Of a stretch of 64,000 bases of DNA, positions 33,486 to 43,211 are shown in pieces (position 1 is the stretch's first letter; the number at the start of each line of letters is the position of its first letter). The position numbers were made by a program, and so were the translations under genes. The stretch covers positions 124,001 to 188,000 of the forward strand of contig NZ_JALJXJ010000015.1 of assembly GCF_024170005.1 (NCBI RefSeq), written 5' to 3'. Below the pieces are notes generated by a model. That model was not told where the DNA came from. It was given only the letters and a program-made list of their open reading frames with translations, and searched no databases. Source of the stretch: Azospirillum lipoferum. GTDB lineage: Bacteria > Pseudomonadota > Alphaproteobacteria > Azospirillales > Azospirillaceae.

Positions 33486-36400
33486 GATCTGTAAGGGCAC
33501 GCCCGGCGGCGCCCAGCGCGTCGCCGAGCGTCCCACCCGGTCGTGGCCCGAACAGCCGCATCGACGGATACCAGGGCCGGCAGCCGGTGCCGAGCGCCGT
33601 CCAGTCCCCCGCCGGCCCGATCCGCCAGACCGGCACGCCGAGCGCGCCCGCCATCTCCGCCACCGACGTTCCGGCGGAGATCACCAGATCCAGTGCCGCC
33701 GTCAGGGCCGCGGCGCCGTCGAGGTCGTTTTTTAGGTCGAGCGGCGGGCGGTGGATGGCGATGCCGAAGCGCCGTTCGGCGTTGGCGAGTTCGGCTTCGC
33801 AGTCGTCATATTGCAGGTTGATCAGGCGCAGGCCGGGTAGGGTGAGGATCGGCGCCCAGTCGGTCAGCGGGGCGTAGTTGGCGTCGCGCAACGCGCTGCG
33901 CAGGCTGCTGCGCCAGCAGAGGCCGACGGTCAGGGGGCGATCGTCGCCACCTAAACCATCCAGCCAACCCCGCCACCGCTCCACCGCCGCCTCGTCCGGG
34001 CACAGCCATCCGCCCTGCTTTGCAAAGCCGTCCAATCCCCAGCCCAGCCGCAAAGGCAGCGACCCCGCCGGGACGTGGAAATCGGCATCCACCGGATCCT
34101 CCGTCGCGGCGCGCACCACCGCCAGCGGGAAGGAGCGCGCGAACAGCGCCGCCAGCCGCGGCTCGCATTCCACAATTACGCGGCTGGCGCGTGCAATCAG
34201 GTCGGGGTAGCAGGCGCTGTACATCAGCTCGTCGCCCACCCCCTGTTCGCGCCAGACCAGAACCGTCTTTCCGGTCAGGTCGCCGCCGTTCCAGGCGGGA
34301 ATGCGGAAGCGCCGGTCCGGCAAGGCCCGGCCGGCGGCGAAGCGGGCCTCCAGACCGGTCCAGCCGGCGGCAAGCTCTCCCCGCGCCAGCGCTGCGTAGC
34401 CGCGGTTGAAGGCGGCGAGCGTCAAGGCCGGGTCATCCTCGACCGCTTGCCGATAGGCGGCATCGGCCTCGGCCGGCCGGCCGGCGGCGTGCAGGGCGTT
34501 GCCCTGGTTGTAGCGCCACTCCGCCCGTTCGGGCTCCAGCACCAGGGCGCGGCCCCAGCCCTTCAACGCGGCGTCGAGCCGGCCCTGGCGCTGCCGCAGG
34601 TCGGCCAGCCCAGCCCAGCCGGCGCCGGTTCCGGGGGCGAACAGGATCACCCGCCACCAAGCCAGCCCGGCGGCGGTCCCGTCGGCGGCCCGCTCCAGCG
34701 CCAGGGCGAGGTTGCCCAGCGTGCCGAGATCGCCCGGCCGGCCCCATAGCGCCAGACGCAGATAAGCCACCGCCTCCGCCGGGCGGTCTTGCGCCAGGAC
34801 GGCCAATCCCAGATTGCTGACCGCCGCCGGGTCGCCGGGGCGCAGGCACAGGGCGCGGTGAGCGGTGCGCTCCGCCCCGGCGGCATGATCGGGATCGCGC
34901 AGGGCTTCGGCCGACAGGGCGGTCCAGGCCTCCGCCAAAGCGGGGTCGAGGGCGAGCGCCCGCTGGAAGAAGGGCTGGCCCGCTTCGCCCAAAGCCTGCC
35001 GCGCCAGCCCGGCATTGGTCCATAGCCCGGCATGGAAGGGGGCGAGCCGCAGGGCCGCGTCGGTCGCCTCCGCCGCCTCAGGCGCCGCCCCGCGGGACAG
35101 GCGCAGGGCGCCGAGATTGCCGAGCGCCTCGATATCGTCGGGCGCCAGCGTGGCGGCGGCCAGCCAGTCGGCTTCGGCCTTGGCCAGGGCGCCCATCTCC
35201 TGGTGGGCCTGGGCACGGCGCTTGTGGCGGTCGGCGGTCGGCTCCGCTGCGATGGCGCGGGTCAGCAGGGCGGCGGCGATGTCGGGACGGCCGGCCTGAT
35301 GGCCAAGCAGGGCGTAACCCTCCAGCGCGGCCGGCACTTCGCCGCCCTGATCAAGGATGCGCTGATAGGCCTTTTCCGCTTCCGGCCAGCGGCCGCCGTC
35401 ATGGAGCGCCCGCGCCTCGGCCAGCCACTCTCGGACGGGTAAAGCTGGGACGGGTAAAGCTGGGAGCAGCCGGCAAAGGTGGGCCGCCATGCGGGTCAGC
35501 ACGTCCGCCAGCCTCTCGCCGGGCGTCGCGCTCCACAGCCGCATGGAGGGGAACCAGGGCCGCACGCCGCTGCCGAGCGCCGTCCAGTCGCCCGCCGGGC
35601 CGAAGCGCCAGACCGGCACGCCCAAGGCGCCCGCCATCTCGCCCACCGAACTCGCCACCGTCACCACGAGGTCGAGATTGGCGATCAGTGCCGCCACACC
35701 CTCCAGGTCGCTCTTCAGATCGGTGCCGGGCCAGCGGTGGATGCGCAGACCGAGGGCGGCTTCGGTCGCGGCGATCTCCGCCTCGCGCCCGTCATATTGC
35801 AGGGTGACCGGGATCAGGCCGGGCAGGATCAGCAGCGGCGCCCAGTCGGCGAGTGTGGTGTAGGAGGCCTTGCGCTCCCCCAGCATATTCTGGCTGCCCC
35901 AGCAGATGCCGACGCGCAGGCCCGGCCCGAGCGCCGCCAGCCGCCCGCGCCAGTCTGCCAGCCGCAGCGGATCGGGCGTCAGCCAGGACGGCCGGGCGGG
36001 GAAGTCGGCCAGCGTAGGGCGCAGCAGCCGGGGCAGCGATCCCATCGGCAGGTGGGCGTCGGCGCCTGTGGAATCAGAATTGGTGGGATTGGCCGTCTGC
36101 GCCCGCACCGTGACGCCGGGCAGGGCGCGGCCGATCAGCCCGGTCAGGCGGGGATCGACCTCGATGACCAGCGTTTCCGGCCCGAACCGTTCCACAAGGT
36201 CGGGCAGAATGGTGCCGAACATCAGCTCGTCACCCAACCCCTGCTCACGCCAGACCAGAAGACGCCCGCCGGGAGCACCATCCCAGGCCGGCAGGGAGAG
36301 GCTGCGCCCGGCCGATACCCGGCGGGAGGCGAAGCGCGCCTCATATTCCTGCCAGCCCTCCGCCAGCCGGCCCCGGCCGAGCAGCCGCAGGGCGAGGTTC

Positions 36401-37167
36401 CAGCGGGCGAGCGCGAAGCCGGGGGCGTGGATCAGCGCCTGGGCATAGAGCGACTCCGCCTCCTCGCCGCGCCCCTGCGCCTCGCGCAGCAGGGCGAGAT
36501 TCACCATCGTCTCGGCATCGTCGGGGGCAAGCCGCAGGGACTCCAGGTGCGCCGCCTCGGCCTCGGCGCTGCGGCCGGTCTCCTTCAGCACGACGCCGAG
36601 ATTGGTCAGGGCGGTGGCATGGCCGGGATCGAGCCGCAGGGCGTGGCGCAGCGCCGTTTCCGCCTGCGCATAGTCGTCCTGCGCCCGCAGCAGGGTGCCG
36701 AGATTGGCCCAGGCCTCGGCATAGCCGGCATTCAGGTCCAGGGCGCGGCGGTAATGGACGGCGGCCTCCGCCAGCCGGTTCTGCTCCTGCAAGGCGCTGC
36801 CCAGGCTGTTGTGCGCCTCCGCATAGGCTTCGCGCAGGGCGAGCGCCCGGCGGTATTCCGCCTCCGCCTCCGCCAGCCGGCCCAGCGCGTGGAGGGCAAG
36901 GCCGAGGTTGGCGTGCTGTTCCGCCATACCGGGGCGGCGGGCGATGGCCTGTCCGATCAGATGGACCGCCTCGTCCTCCAGGCCGCGCTGGTGGTGCAGC
37001 ACGCCCAGCAGGTGCAGAGCATCGGCATTCCGGCCGTCGGCGGCCAGCATGGCGCGATAGGTGTGCTCCGCCCCGTCCAGATTGCCGGCGCGGTGGTAGG
37101 CCAGCGCCTCGCGCAGGAGGGTGGCCAATCTGGCGGAGGGTCTGGCGGGGTCGGCGGAGGGCGGCAT
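33457..37167 (-). CDS. TPR protein with two glycosyltransferase-like halves
   Basis: A roughly 1236-residue protein made of two similar halves. Each half has tetratricopeptide repeats (for example AEAHNSLGSALQEQNRLAEA) followed by a domain like glycosyltransferase family 9: WREQGLGDELMF and WREQGVGDELMY, with matching GEMAGALGVPVWR and AEMAGALGVPVWR towards their ends. Similar TPR-transferase proteins act on surface sugars or flagellin in this group; no acceptor is shown here. Start is uncertain: ATG 37167 is chosen, without a clear ribosome binding site; TTG 37251 is also in frame. It overlaps the metQ end tail to tail. Confidence 0.8.
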   Translation of the reverse strand: MPPSADPARPSARLATLLREALAYHRAGNLDGAEHTYRAMLAADGRNADALHLLGVLHHQRGLEDEAVHLIGQAIARRPGMAEQHANLGLALHALGRLAEAEAEYRRALALREAYAEAHNSLGSALQEQNRLAEAAVHYRRALDLNAGYAEAWANLGTLLRAQDDYAQAETALRHALRLDPGHATALTNLGVVLKETGRSAEAEAAHLESLRLAPDDAETMVNLALLREAQGRGEEAESLYAQALIHAPGFALARWNLALRLLGRGRLAEGWQEYEARFASRRVSAGRSLSLPAWDGAPGGRLLVWREQGLGDELMFGTILPDLVERFGPETLVIEVDPRLTGLIGRALPGVTVRAQTANPTNSDSTGADAHLPMGSLPRLLRPTLADFPARPSWLTPDPLRLADWRGRLAALGPGLRVGICWGSQNMLGERKASYTTLADWAPLLILPGLIPVTLQYDGREAEIAATEAALGLRIHRWPGTDLKSDLEGVAALIANLDLVVTVASSVGEMAGALGVPVWRFGPAGDWTALGSGVRPWFPSMRLWSATPGERLADVLTRMAAHLCRLLPALPVPALPVREWLAEARALHDGGRWPEAEKAYQRILDQGGEVPAALEGYALLGHQAGRPDIAAALLTRAIAAEPTADRHKRRAQAHQEMGALAKAEADWLAAATLAPDDIEALGNLGALRLSRGAAPEAAEATDAALRLAPFHAGLWTNAGLARQALGEAGQPFFQRALALDPALAEAWTALSAEALRDPDHAAGAERTAHRALCLRPGDPAAVSNLGLAVLAQDRPAEAVAYLRLALWGRPGDLGTLGNLALALERAADGTAAGLAWWRVILFAPGTGAGWAGLADLRQRQGRLDAALKGWGRALVLEPERAEWRYNQGNALHAAGRPAEADAAYRQAVEDDPALTLAAFNRGYAALARGELAAGWTGLEARFAAGRALPDRRFRIPAWNGGDLTGKTVLVWREQGVGDELMYSACYPDLIARASRVIVECEPRLAALFARSFPLAVVRAATEDPVDADFHVPAGSLPLRLGWGLDGFAKQGGWLCPDEAAVERWRGWLDGLGGDDRPLTVGLCWRSSLRSALRDANYAPLTDWAPILTLPGLRLINLQYDDCEAELANAERRFGIAIHRPPLDLKNDLDGAAALTAALDLVISAGTSVAEMAGALGVPVWRIGPAGDWTALGTGCRPWYPSMRLFGPRPGGTLGDALGAAGRALTDLRMPEPRRS

Positions 37168-37339
37168 GGGGCGGTGGCCGGATCGGGAGGGACGCAGCGT
37201 CTCGATAGCATGAGTCCGCCGGATGACGCCCAGGCAAAATCTCACAAGCAATTAAGAGGGCTGGTGTGATGCTCTTCAATCTGTATACTTTCGTTCAATT
37301 CGGCTTCTTTGACCGATTTCCATCCAAAAGGCGTATATC

Positions 37340-37735
37340 TTGGGTAAGACTGCAATCATCGTCGACGACAGCAAGCTTTCGCGCATGCATGTGCGGGCAA
37401 TGGTCTTGCGCAACAAGCCCGACTGGGCGGTGGTCGAGGCTGCGAACGGCGACGAACTCTTCAGGATTTTGCAGGACACGCCGGTCGATGTTGCGATCAT
37501 CGATTACAACATGCCCGGCGACAATGGCGTGGAGACCGCGGCGAAGCTGCGCCAAAGCCACCCGGACGTCCACATCGCCATCATCACCGCCAATGCCCAG
37601 GATGCGGTGGTGTCCGGTATCCGCGCGGTCGGCGCCGCCTTCATGCCGAAGCCGCTGGAAGAGGAGCAGGTCACCCGCTTCCTGAACTCCACCGCCCTGC
37701 CGCCACGCCGCTCCACCCAGGCCGCGCCGGAGTGA
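37340..37735 (+). CDS. Single-domain response regulator (CheY-like)
   Basis: A 131-residue receiver domain with phospho-acceptor Asp55 in IIDYNMP, the acidic pair in IVDDS and Lys in FMPKPLEE. The start is TTG 37340 with AAAGG nine bases upstream. It begins the chemosensory operon, 26 bases before the CheC gene, so it is a likely CheC substrate and a target of the CheA encoded at its end. Confidence 0.9.
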   Translation: MGKTAIIVDDSKLSRMHVRAMVLRNKPDWAVVEAANGDELFRILQDTPVDVAIIDYNMPGDNGVETAAKLRQSHPDVHIAIITANAQDAVVSGIRAVGAAFMPKPLEEEQVTRFLNSTALPPRRSTQAAPE

Positions 37736-37760
37736 GCGGCCCCAGCCAAGAGAACAGGCC

Positions 37761-38429
37761 ATGCTGAGCGATCTGGAGCGCGACGCGCTGGCCGAACTGG
37801 GCAACATCGGTATCGGCCGGGCATCGACGGCGCTCGGCCGCATGCTGGGCGGGCTGGTGACCCTGTCGGTCCCGACGGTGGAGATGGTGCCGCCGGACGC
37901 GGTGGCCAGGCTGCTGGACCGGGCGCTGATACCGCCGCTGGTCGGCATCTCGGAAACGCTGGGCGGCCTGTTCTCGGGATGCGCCCTGCTGGTCTTCCCC
38001 CAGGCCGGCAGCCTGCCGCTGGTGCGCGCCGCCCTGCCGCCCGACGTTGCGGCCGAGGATGCACCGGCGCTGGAGGACGAGGTGCTGGCGGAACTGGGCA
38101 ACGTCGTGCTGAACAGCGCGCTGGCTCAGATCGCCAACCTGCTGGGCGAACCGGTCGAAACCGGACTGCCGGCGGTGTTCCGCGGCGGTGCGGCGGAGAT
38201 CCTGCGGGGCTGTTCGGGGGCGGTTCCGACCGTGGAGGGGGTGGTGGAGGGTGCGGCCGTGCTGTTCCACATCGACCTGCGCACCAGCCTGCCCAGGGGA
38301 GATGGGGGCGGCGACGGAGGCAATGATGGGGGCGGGGTTGGCGGGCGGGTCGTCCTGCTGCTCGACGCCGGCTCCGCGGGGACGCTTCAGGCGACGCTGG
38401 GCCGCTATATCGGGCGGCTGGTCGCGTAA
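37761..38429 (+). CDS. cheC: CheC-like phosphatase
   Basis: A 222-residue CheC/FliY family protein that dephosphorylates CheY-P. Both active-site motifs are present: D-x3-E-x2-N in DALAELGNIGIG (Glu12, Asn15) and the second, with Glu instead of Ser/Asp, in VLAELGNVVLNS. A Gly/Asp-rich insert of about 15 residues sits near the C-terminus. CheC is less usual than CheZ/CheX in alphaproteobacteria. It lies between the first receiver and the receptor gene. Confidence 0.88.
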   Translation: MLSDLERDALAELGNIGIGRASTALGRMLGGLVTLSVPTVEMVPPDAVARLLDRALIPPLVGISETLGGLFSGCALLVFPQAGSLPLVRAALPPDVAAEDAPALEDEVLAELGNVVLNSALAQIANLLGEPVETGLPAVFRGGAAEILRGCSGAVPTVEGVVEGAAVLFHIDLRTSLPRGDGGGDGGNDGGGVGGRVVLLLDAGSAGTLQATLGRYIGRLVA

Positions 38430-38469
38430 CGGCAACAAGAAGAACCGGCTGGAAGGGCGCGGAAGGACC

Positions 38470-40455
38470 ATGGCACTCATCAAAAAGACCAAGATCGACA
38501 CGGCGCGCACCGCCCGGACCAGGCCCGGTGCCGCCGAGGCCGCCGAAGAGGGGCTGGAGCGGTCCGCTGCCGAGGCCGCCATCGCGCCCGCCGTCTCTGC
38601 TGCTGCCGTTGCGCCTGGCGCGCCGCAGCGCCGCCGGGCACGCGCCGATTCGCGCCGTCGGCAGGCCGCCAGCGGCATCGCCGCCGCCTCCACCGAACTG
38701 GCGAGCGGCGTCACCCAGGCGGCGGCGGCGGCGGAGCAACTGCGCCGGGCGATGGAGCGGATCGCTGCCGGGGCCGAGGAATCGGCCGGTGCCACCCAGC
38801 AGAGCCAGCGCATGATCGGCCGCGCGTCGGAGCTGCTGACCCGCTCGCGCGGCACGGCGGAGCAGGCGGTGCTGCGGGTCGAAGCCTTGCAGGTGACGCT
38901 GAAGGATGTCAGCGGCCAGATCCTGTCTTCCATCGACGGCATCGTCCGCGCTGCCGAACGGCAGGAGGCTTCCGTCAGGCTGGTCCGCGACCTGGAGGCC
39001 CGGGCGCAGGAGATCGGCGCCATCGTGCAGAGCGTCGCCGCCATCGCCGACCAGACCAATCTGCTGGCGCTGAACGCCGCCATTGAGGCGGCACGGGCGG
39101 GGGAGGCCGGCAAGGGTTTCGCCGTCGTCGCCGACGAGGTGCAGGCGCTGGCCGAACGGTCGGAACGCAGCGCCAACGACATCCAGGCGATGGTCGCGGA
39201 AATCCAGGAGGCTGTCGCGGCGATCGCCGCCGGCATCGTCGCCTCGTCCGACGCCGCCAAGGCGGAGGTGGAGCGCGGGCGCGAGATCGTCCGGCAGTTG
39301 GAGGGCGTGCGGTCGGACATGACCACCATCGTCCAGGGCGCGCAGGAGACCATCCGTGCCGCCGTCGAGGCCGATCAGGCCGCGCGCGAGGCGCTGCGCG
39401 GGGCGGAGACCATCGCCGCCAGCGCCGAGGAGCAGTCCGCCGCCGCCGAGGAGGCGCTGAGGACCGCTGGCGAGCAGGCCCTCGCCCTGGCCCAGAGCCA
39501 GCGCGCCGCCGGCCAGCTGTCCGAACTGGCCGAGGATCTGGAAGGCACCGCCGATCTCGCCGCCACCGCCGACGAACTGGCATCGGCTGCCGAGGAGCTG
39601 TCGGCCGCCATCGAGGAGATCAACCGGGGGGCGGCCCAGATCATGACCGCCATCGGCCAGATCTCCGCCGGGGCGCAGTCGCAGAGCGCCGCCACCCACC
39701 AGCTGGCCTCGGCCATTGCCGAGATCGACGCCGCGGCGACGCTGGCCGCCGGCAGGGCCGGCGAGTCGGTGGAACGCTGCACCGCGATGGAGGGGCTGCT
39801 GGGCGAGACCCGCGACACCGTCGACCGGCTGGCCGACGGCGTGCTGGAGGCGGTGGAGTCCGCCCGCCGGGCAGGCGATCGGCTGGACGCGCTGGAGCGG
39901 ATCGGCCGGCGCATCGACAAGGTGGTGGACGCCATCGCCATCGTCGCCATCCAGACCGGCATGCTGGCGGTCAGCGGCTCCATCGAAGCGGCACGGTCGG
40001 GGGAGTTCGGCCGCGGCTTCACCGTGGTCAGCGGCGACATCCGCAAGCTGGCCGGCGACAGCGCAGACAGTGCCGAACGGGTGAAGGACATCGTCCGCGA
40101 CATCCAGGACCAGATGATGCGGGTGCGCCGCGACGTGGAGGAGGTATCGGCGACGGCGGTGACGGAGATCGCCCGCCACCGCGCCTTCGGCGTCACCCTG
40201 ACCGCCGGCGCGCAGGAACTGCGGGTGGTCACCGCCGGCAGCCGCGAGATCCTGGACGCCGCCACCGAGACCACCAACGCCCTGCGCGAGACCCGCGTCG
40301 GGGTGGAGCAGGTGGCCGCCGCCGCCGCCGCCGCGAACCTCGCCGGTTCCGAAGCCGCCAAGGCCGCGCGGGAACAGGCGAAGGGGGCCGAAGAGCTGGC
40401 GTCGGCGATCGAGGAGATCGCGGCGATGGCCGACAGCCTGCTGGGCGCGGTTTGA
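38470..40455 (+). CDS. Soluble chemoreceptor with two signalling tips
   Basis: A 661-residue cytoplasmic methyl-accepting-type protein without membrane segments or a recognisable sensor domain. After a Lys/Ala-rich N-terminus it is one long coiled coil. A canonical hairpin tip occurs near residues 200-225 (DQTNLLALNAAIEAARAGE) and a second, degenerate tip near 495-525 (IQTGMLAVSGSIEAARSGE, FGRGFTVVSGDIRKLA). Two tips in one chain suggest a tandem duplication in which only the first keeps the full CheA/CheW-binding signature. GGAAGG lies just before the ATG at 38470. It overlaps the next gene by four bases. Confidence 0.88.
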   Translation: MALIKKTKIDTARTARTRPGAAEAAEEGLERSAAEAAIAPAVSAAAVAPGAPQRRRARADSRRRQAASGIAAASTELASGVTQAAAAAEQLRRAMERIAAGAEESAGATQQSQRMIGRASELLTRSRGTAEQAVLRVEALQVTLKDVSGQILSSIDGIVRAAERQEASVRLVRDLEARAQEIGAIVQSVAAIADQTNLLALNAAIEAARAGEAGKGFAVVADEVQALAERSERSANDIQAMVAEIQEAVAAIAAGIVASSDAAKAEVERGREIVRQLEGVRSDMTTIVQGAQETIRAAVEADQAAREALRGAETIAASAEEQSAAAEEALRTAGEQALALAQSQRAAGQLSELAEDLEGTADLAATADELASAAEELSAAIEEINRGAAQIMTAIGQISAGAQSQSAATHQLASAIAEIDAAATLAAGRAGESVERCTAMEGLLGETRDTVDRLADGVLEAVESARRAGDRLDALERIGRRIDKVVDAIAIVAIQTGMLAVSGSIEAARSGEFGRGFTVVSGDIRKLAGDSADSAERVKDIVRDIQDQMMRVRRDVEEVSATAVTEIARHRAFGVTLTAGAQELRVVTAGSREILDAATETTNALRETRVGVEQVAAAAAAANLAGSEAAKAAREQAKGAEELASAIEEIAAMADSLLGAV

Positions 40456-42056
40456 CCGCCGTGGCCGGGGACGCGGCAGGCCAGGGGGATGGCGGGGGGG
40501 ACGGCAGCGCCCTCGCCTTCGTCACGGTGATGGTCAGCGAGCTGCGGCTCGCCCTGCCGCTGGCGGCGGTCCGCGCGGTGATCCGGCTGCCGGAGCTGGT
40601 GCGCATCCCACTCGGGCCGCCCAGCCTGGACGGGCTGGCGCAGTGGCATGGCGAGGCCGTGCCGGTGCTCGACCTTGGGAAGGCACTGGGGGCCGGAGCA
40701 TTGGACCGGCAGGGCGGAGTACCCGCCACGCGGGAGACGCGCGTGGTGCTGGTCGGGCATCGCGGCCAGCCGGTGGGGCTGCGGGTGGACGCCATGGCCG
40801 GCATCCTGCGCACCGATCCCGACCGCATCGACCCGGTGACGCAGGAGGAGGGCGGGCTCGACCCCGTCCTGCTGGACGGTCTGCTGCGCGACGGCCCGGC
40901 CACCATCCTGAAGCTGGACACGCTGATCGACCGCCAGTTCGGTGACGGGGCCGAGGCGGAGCGGGCTGATCGGGGAGCCGCTGCGGTCGGCTTAGGACCA
41001 GCGACGGTCAGGGAGACGGCGTCGGCGGTCGGGCTCGACCGGCAGACCCTGCTGGTGTTCGGGGTCGCCGGGCAGGAATTCGCCCTGCCGGTGGACCGGG
41101 TGCGCGAGATTCTGCCGGCCCCGAGCGAGGTCGCCCGCATGGCGCGGGCCAAGGCGCATCTGCTGGGGGTGATGGCGGTGCGCGACCGGCTGCTGCCTCT
41201 GGTGGGATTGCGCGCCCTGTTCGGGCTGGACACGGCCGGCGAACAGGCCGCCGGTCGCCGCGTCGTCGTGGTGCGCTCCGGCCTTGGGACATCCAGAGGC
41301 GGGCAGGCGCCGGTCGGGGTGCTGGTGGACGAGGTGCGCGAGATCCTGCGGCTCGACCCGGCGCTGATCGACCCGGTGCCGCCGCTGCTGGCCCGCGAGC
41401 CGGAGTTCGAGGATCTGGACGGCATCGCCAGAGCGGATGGCGGGAACGGCGGTGGACGGCGGCTGGTCTCGGTTCTTTCGGCGGAGCGGCTGTTCCGCCA
41501 CGGCGCGGCGCTCGCCGCCGATGCGGGCGGGGAGGGAAACGGGATGGAACCGGTGCTGCCTGCGGAGGGGTACGGGGGTGGGGAACGCTTCGTCGTCTTC
41601 CGCCTCGCCGGGGCGGAATACGGCCTGCCGGTATCCGCCGTGCGCGAGGTGCTGCGCCGGCCCGACAGCATCACGCCGCTTCCCAACGCGCCCGACTTCG
41701 TCGCCGGTGTTCTGACCTTGCGCGGCGAGGTGCTGCCGCTGATCGACCAGCGCCGGCTGCTGAACCTGCCGGCCGCCGTGGCCAACTCGGCTTCCGGGCT
41801 GGAACGCGGGCGGGTGGTGGTGGTCGGGCGCGACGGGCTGCTGGTTGGGTTGCTGGTGGACGGGCTGTCCGGCCTGCTGGCGGTCCCGGCGGAACGGATC
41901 GGTCCGGCCCCGGCGGTGTCGGCGGCGCAGCGGCGGCTGATCCGCCGGGTGGCGACGCTGGACTCCGCGGCCGGCGCCCGCCTGATCCTGCTGATGGACG
42001 CGGACAGCCTGCTCGACATGGACCGGCTGGCCGACCTGTTCGTTACCCCGCAATGA
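40452..42056 (+). CDS. cheW: Triple CheW-domain coupling protein
   Basis: A 534-residue protein with three CheW domains in series, at about 20-155, 195-330 and 375-510. Each shows the core pattern, such as VMVSELRLALPLAAVRAV, VFGVAGQEFALPVDRVRE and VFRLAGAEYGLPVSAVRE. Linkers are Gly/Asp-rich. CheW normally links receptor and CheA one to one, so a triple form may bridge several partners in the array. Translation probably starts at TTG 40452, overlapping the receptor stop; GTG 40461 is an alternative. Confidence 0.9.
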   Translation: MTAVAGDAAGQGDGGGDGSALAFVTVMVSELRLALPLAAVRAVIRLPELVRIPLGPPSLDGLAQWHGEAVPVLDLGKALGAGALDRQGGVPATRETRVVLVGHRGQPVGLRVDAMAGILRTDPDRIDPVTQEEGGLDPVLLDGLLRDGPATILKLDTLIDRQFGDGAEAERADRGAAAVGLGPATVRETASAVGLDRQTLLVFGVAGQEFALPVDRVREILPAPSEVARMARAKAHLLGVMAVRDRLLPLVGLRALFGLDTAGEQAAGRRVVVVRSGLGTSRGGQAPVGVLVDEVREILRLDPALIDPVPPLLAREPEFEDLDGIARADGGNGGGRRLVSVLSAERLFRHGAALAADAGGEGNGMEPVLPAEGYGGGERFVVFRLAGAEYGLPVSAVREVLRRPDSITPLPNAPDFVAGVLTLRGEVLPLIDQRRLLNLPAAVANSASGLERGRVVVVGRDGLLVGLLVDGLSGLLAVPAERIGPAPAVSAAQRRLIRRVATLDSAAGARLILLMDADSLLDMDRLADLFVTPQ

Positions 42057-42075
42057 TCGTTGGAGGGGGGACGGC

Positions 42076-43185
42076 GTGCTGACGGTCCTGGTGGTCGACG
42101 ATTCCGCATTGATGCGCCGGCGCATCGCGGATCTGCTCGGCGAGGCTGGATTCCGGGTAGAGACCGCCGCGACGGGGGAGGAGGCCCTGGCCCGCCTGCC
42201 GGTCGTCGACCCGGACGTGGTGACGCTGGACATTACCATGCCCGGCATGGACGGGCTGACCTGCCTTGCCCGCATCATGGTGGAGCATCCCAAGCCGGTC
42301 GTCATGGTCTCCGCCCTCACCGGGGCGGGGGCGGAGGAGACGCTGGAGGCCTTGCGGCTGGGTGCGGTGGAGGCGGTGCAGAAGCCGGCCGCCGGCTCCA
42401 TCGGCCGCATCGGCGAGGAACTGGTGGAGACGGTGCGCGCCGCCGCATCCTCCCGCCCGCGCCGGGTACGGGGGCTGCGCGAGCGGCTGCGGCTGGCCCG
42501 TGCCCGCATCGCCGGAGAGGATTTCGTGTCATCCGAGGCGTTGCAGCCGGCGGTGTCGGCCGCGGGCGTGGCGGTGGGCGGCGAGGGCGAGGGGGTGGTG
42601 CTGGTCGGCGTCTCCACCGGTGGTCCCAGCACGCTGGAGGACATCCTGCCGCTGCTGCCGGCCGGCTTCCCCTGGCCGGTGGTGGTGGCGCAGCATATGC
42701 CGGTCGCCTTCACCGCGACGCTGGCCCGCCGTTTGGACGAGCTGTGCGCCCTGCGGGTGGTGGAGGTGGAGCGGGCGACGGTGCTGGAGCCGGGCATGAT
42801 CTGCATCGCCCGCGGCGGCGCCGACGTGGAGCTGGCGCGGCGCGGCGGGCGGTTGCAGGCGGTCAGCGTCCCGGCTTCGCCCGACCGGCCCTGGCACCCC
42901 AATGCCGACCGGCTGGTGACCAGCGCCCTGCGGCTGCTGCCGCCGGAGCGGCTGGTGGGCGTGCTGCTGACCGGGATGGGCAATGACGGGGCGGTATCGA
43001 TGACGGAACTTCACGCCCGCGGCGGCCGCACCGTCGCGGAGTCGGAGGACAGCGCCGTCGTCTTCGGCATGCCGCAGGAGCTGATCCGGCGCGGCGGGGC
43101 CAATATCGTGCTGCCGTCGGACCGGATCGCCGGCCAGCTGACCCGCTGGCTGATGCCTGCCCCCCGGCGGGCCGGAATTGGGTAA
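42076..43185 (+). CDS. cheB: CheB receptor methylesterase
   Basis: A 369-residue CheB: receiver domain (Asp52 in TLDITMPGMDG) and C-terminal methylesterase with the catalytic triad Ser in GVSTGGPS, His in AQHMP and Asp in GMGNDGA. It removes methyl groups from receptor glutamates, and phosphorylation by CheA activates it. Starts at GTG 42076 after a GGAGGGGGG stretch. Pairs with CheR three genes on. Confidence 0.95.
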   Translation: MLTVLVVDDSALMRRRIADLLGEAGFRVETAATGEEALARLPVVDPDVVTLDITMPGMDGLTCLARIMVEHPKPVVMVSALTGAGAEETLEALRLGAVEAVQKPAAGSIGRIGEELVETVRAAASSRPRRVRGLRERLRLARARIAGEDFVSSEALQPAVSAAGVAVGGEGEGVVLVGVSTGGPSTLEDILPLLPAGFPWPVVVAQHMPVAFTATLARRLDELCALRVVEVERATVLEPGMICIARGGADVELARRGGRLQAVSVPASPDRPWHPNADRLVTSALRLLPPERLVGVLLTGMGNDGAVSMTELHARGGRTVAESEDSAVVFGMPQELIRRGGANIVLPSDRIAGQLTRWLMPAPRRAGIG

Positions 43186-43211
43186 GGCCGGAATAGGGAA
43201 GGAGTGACGCC

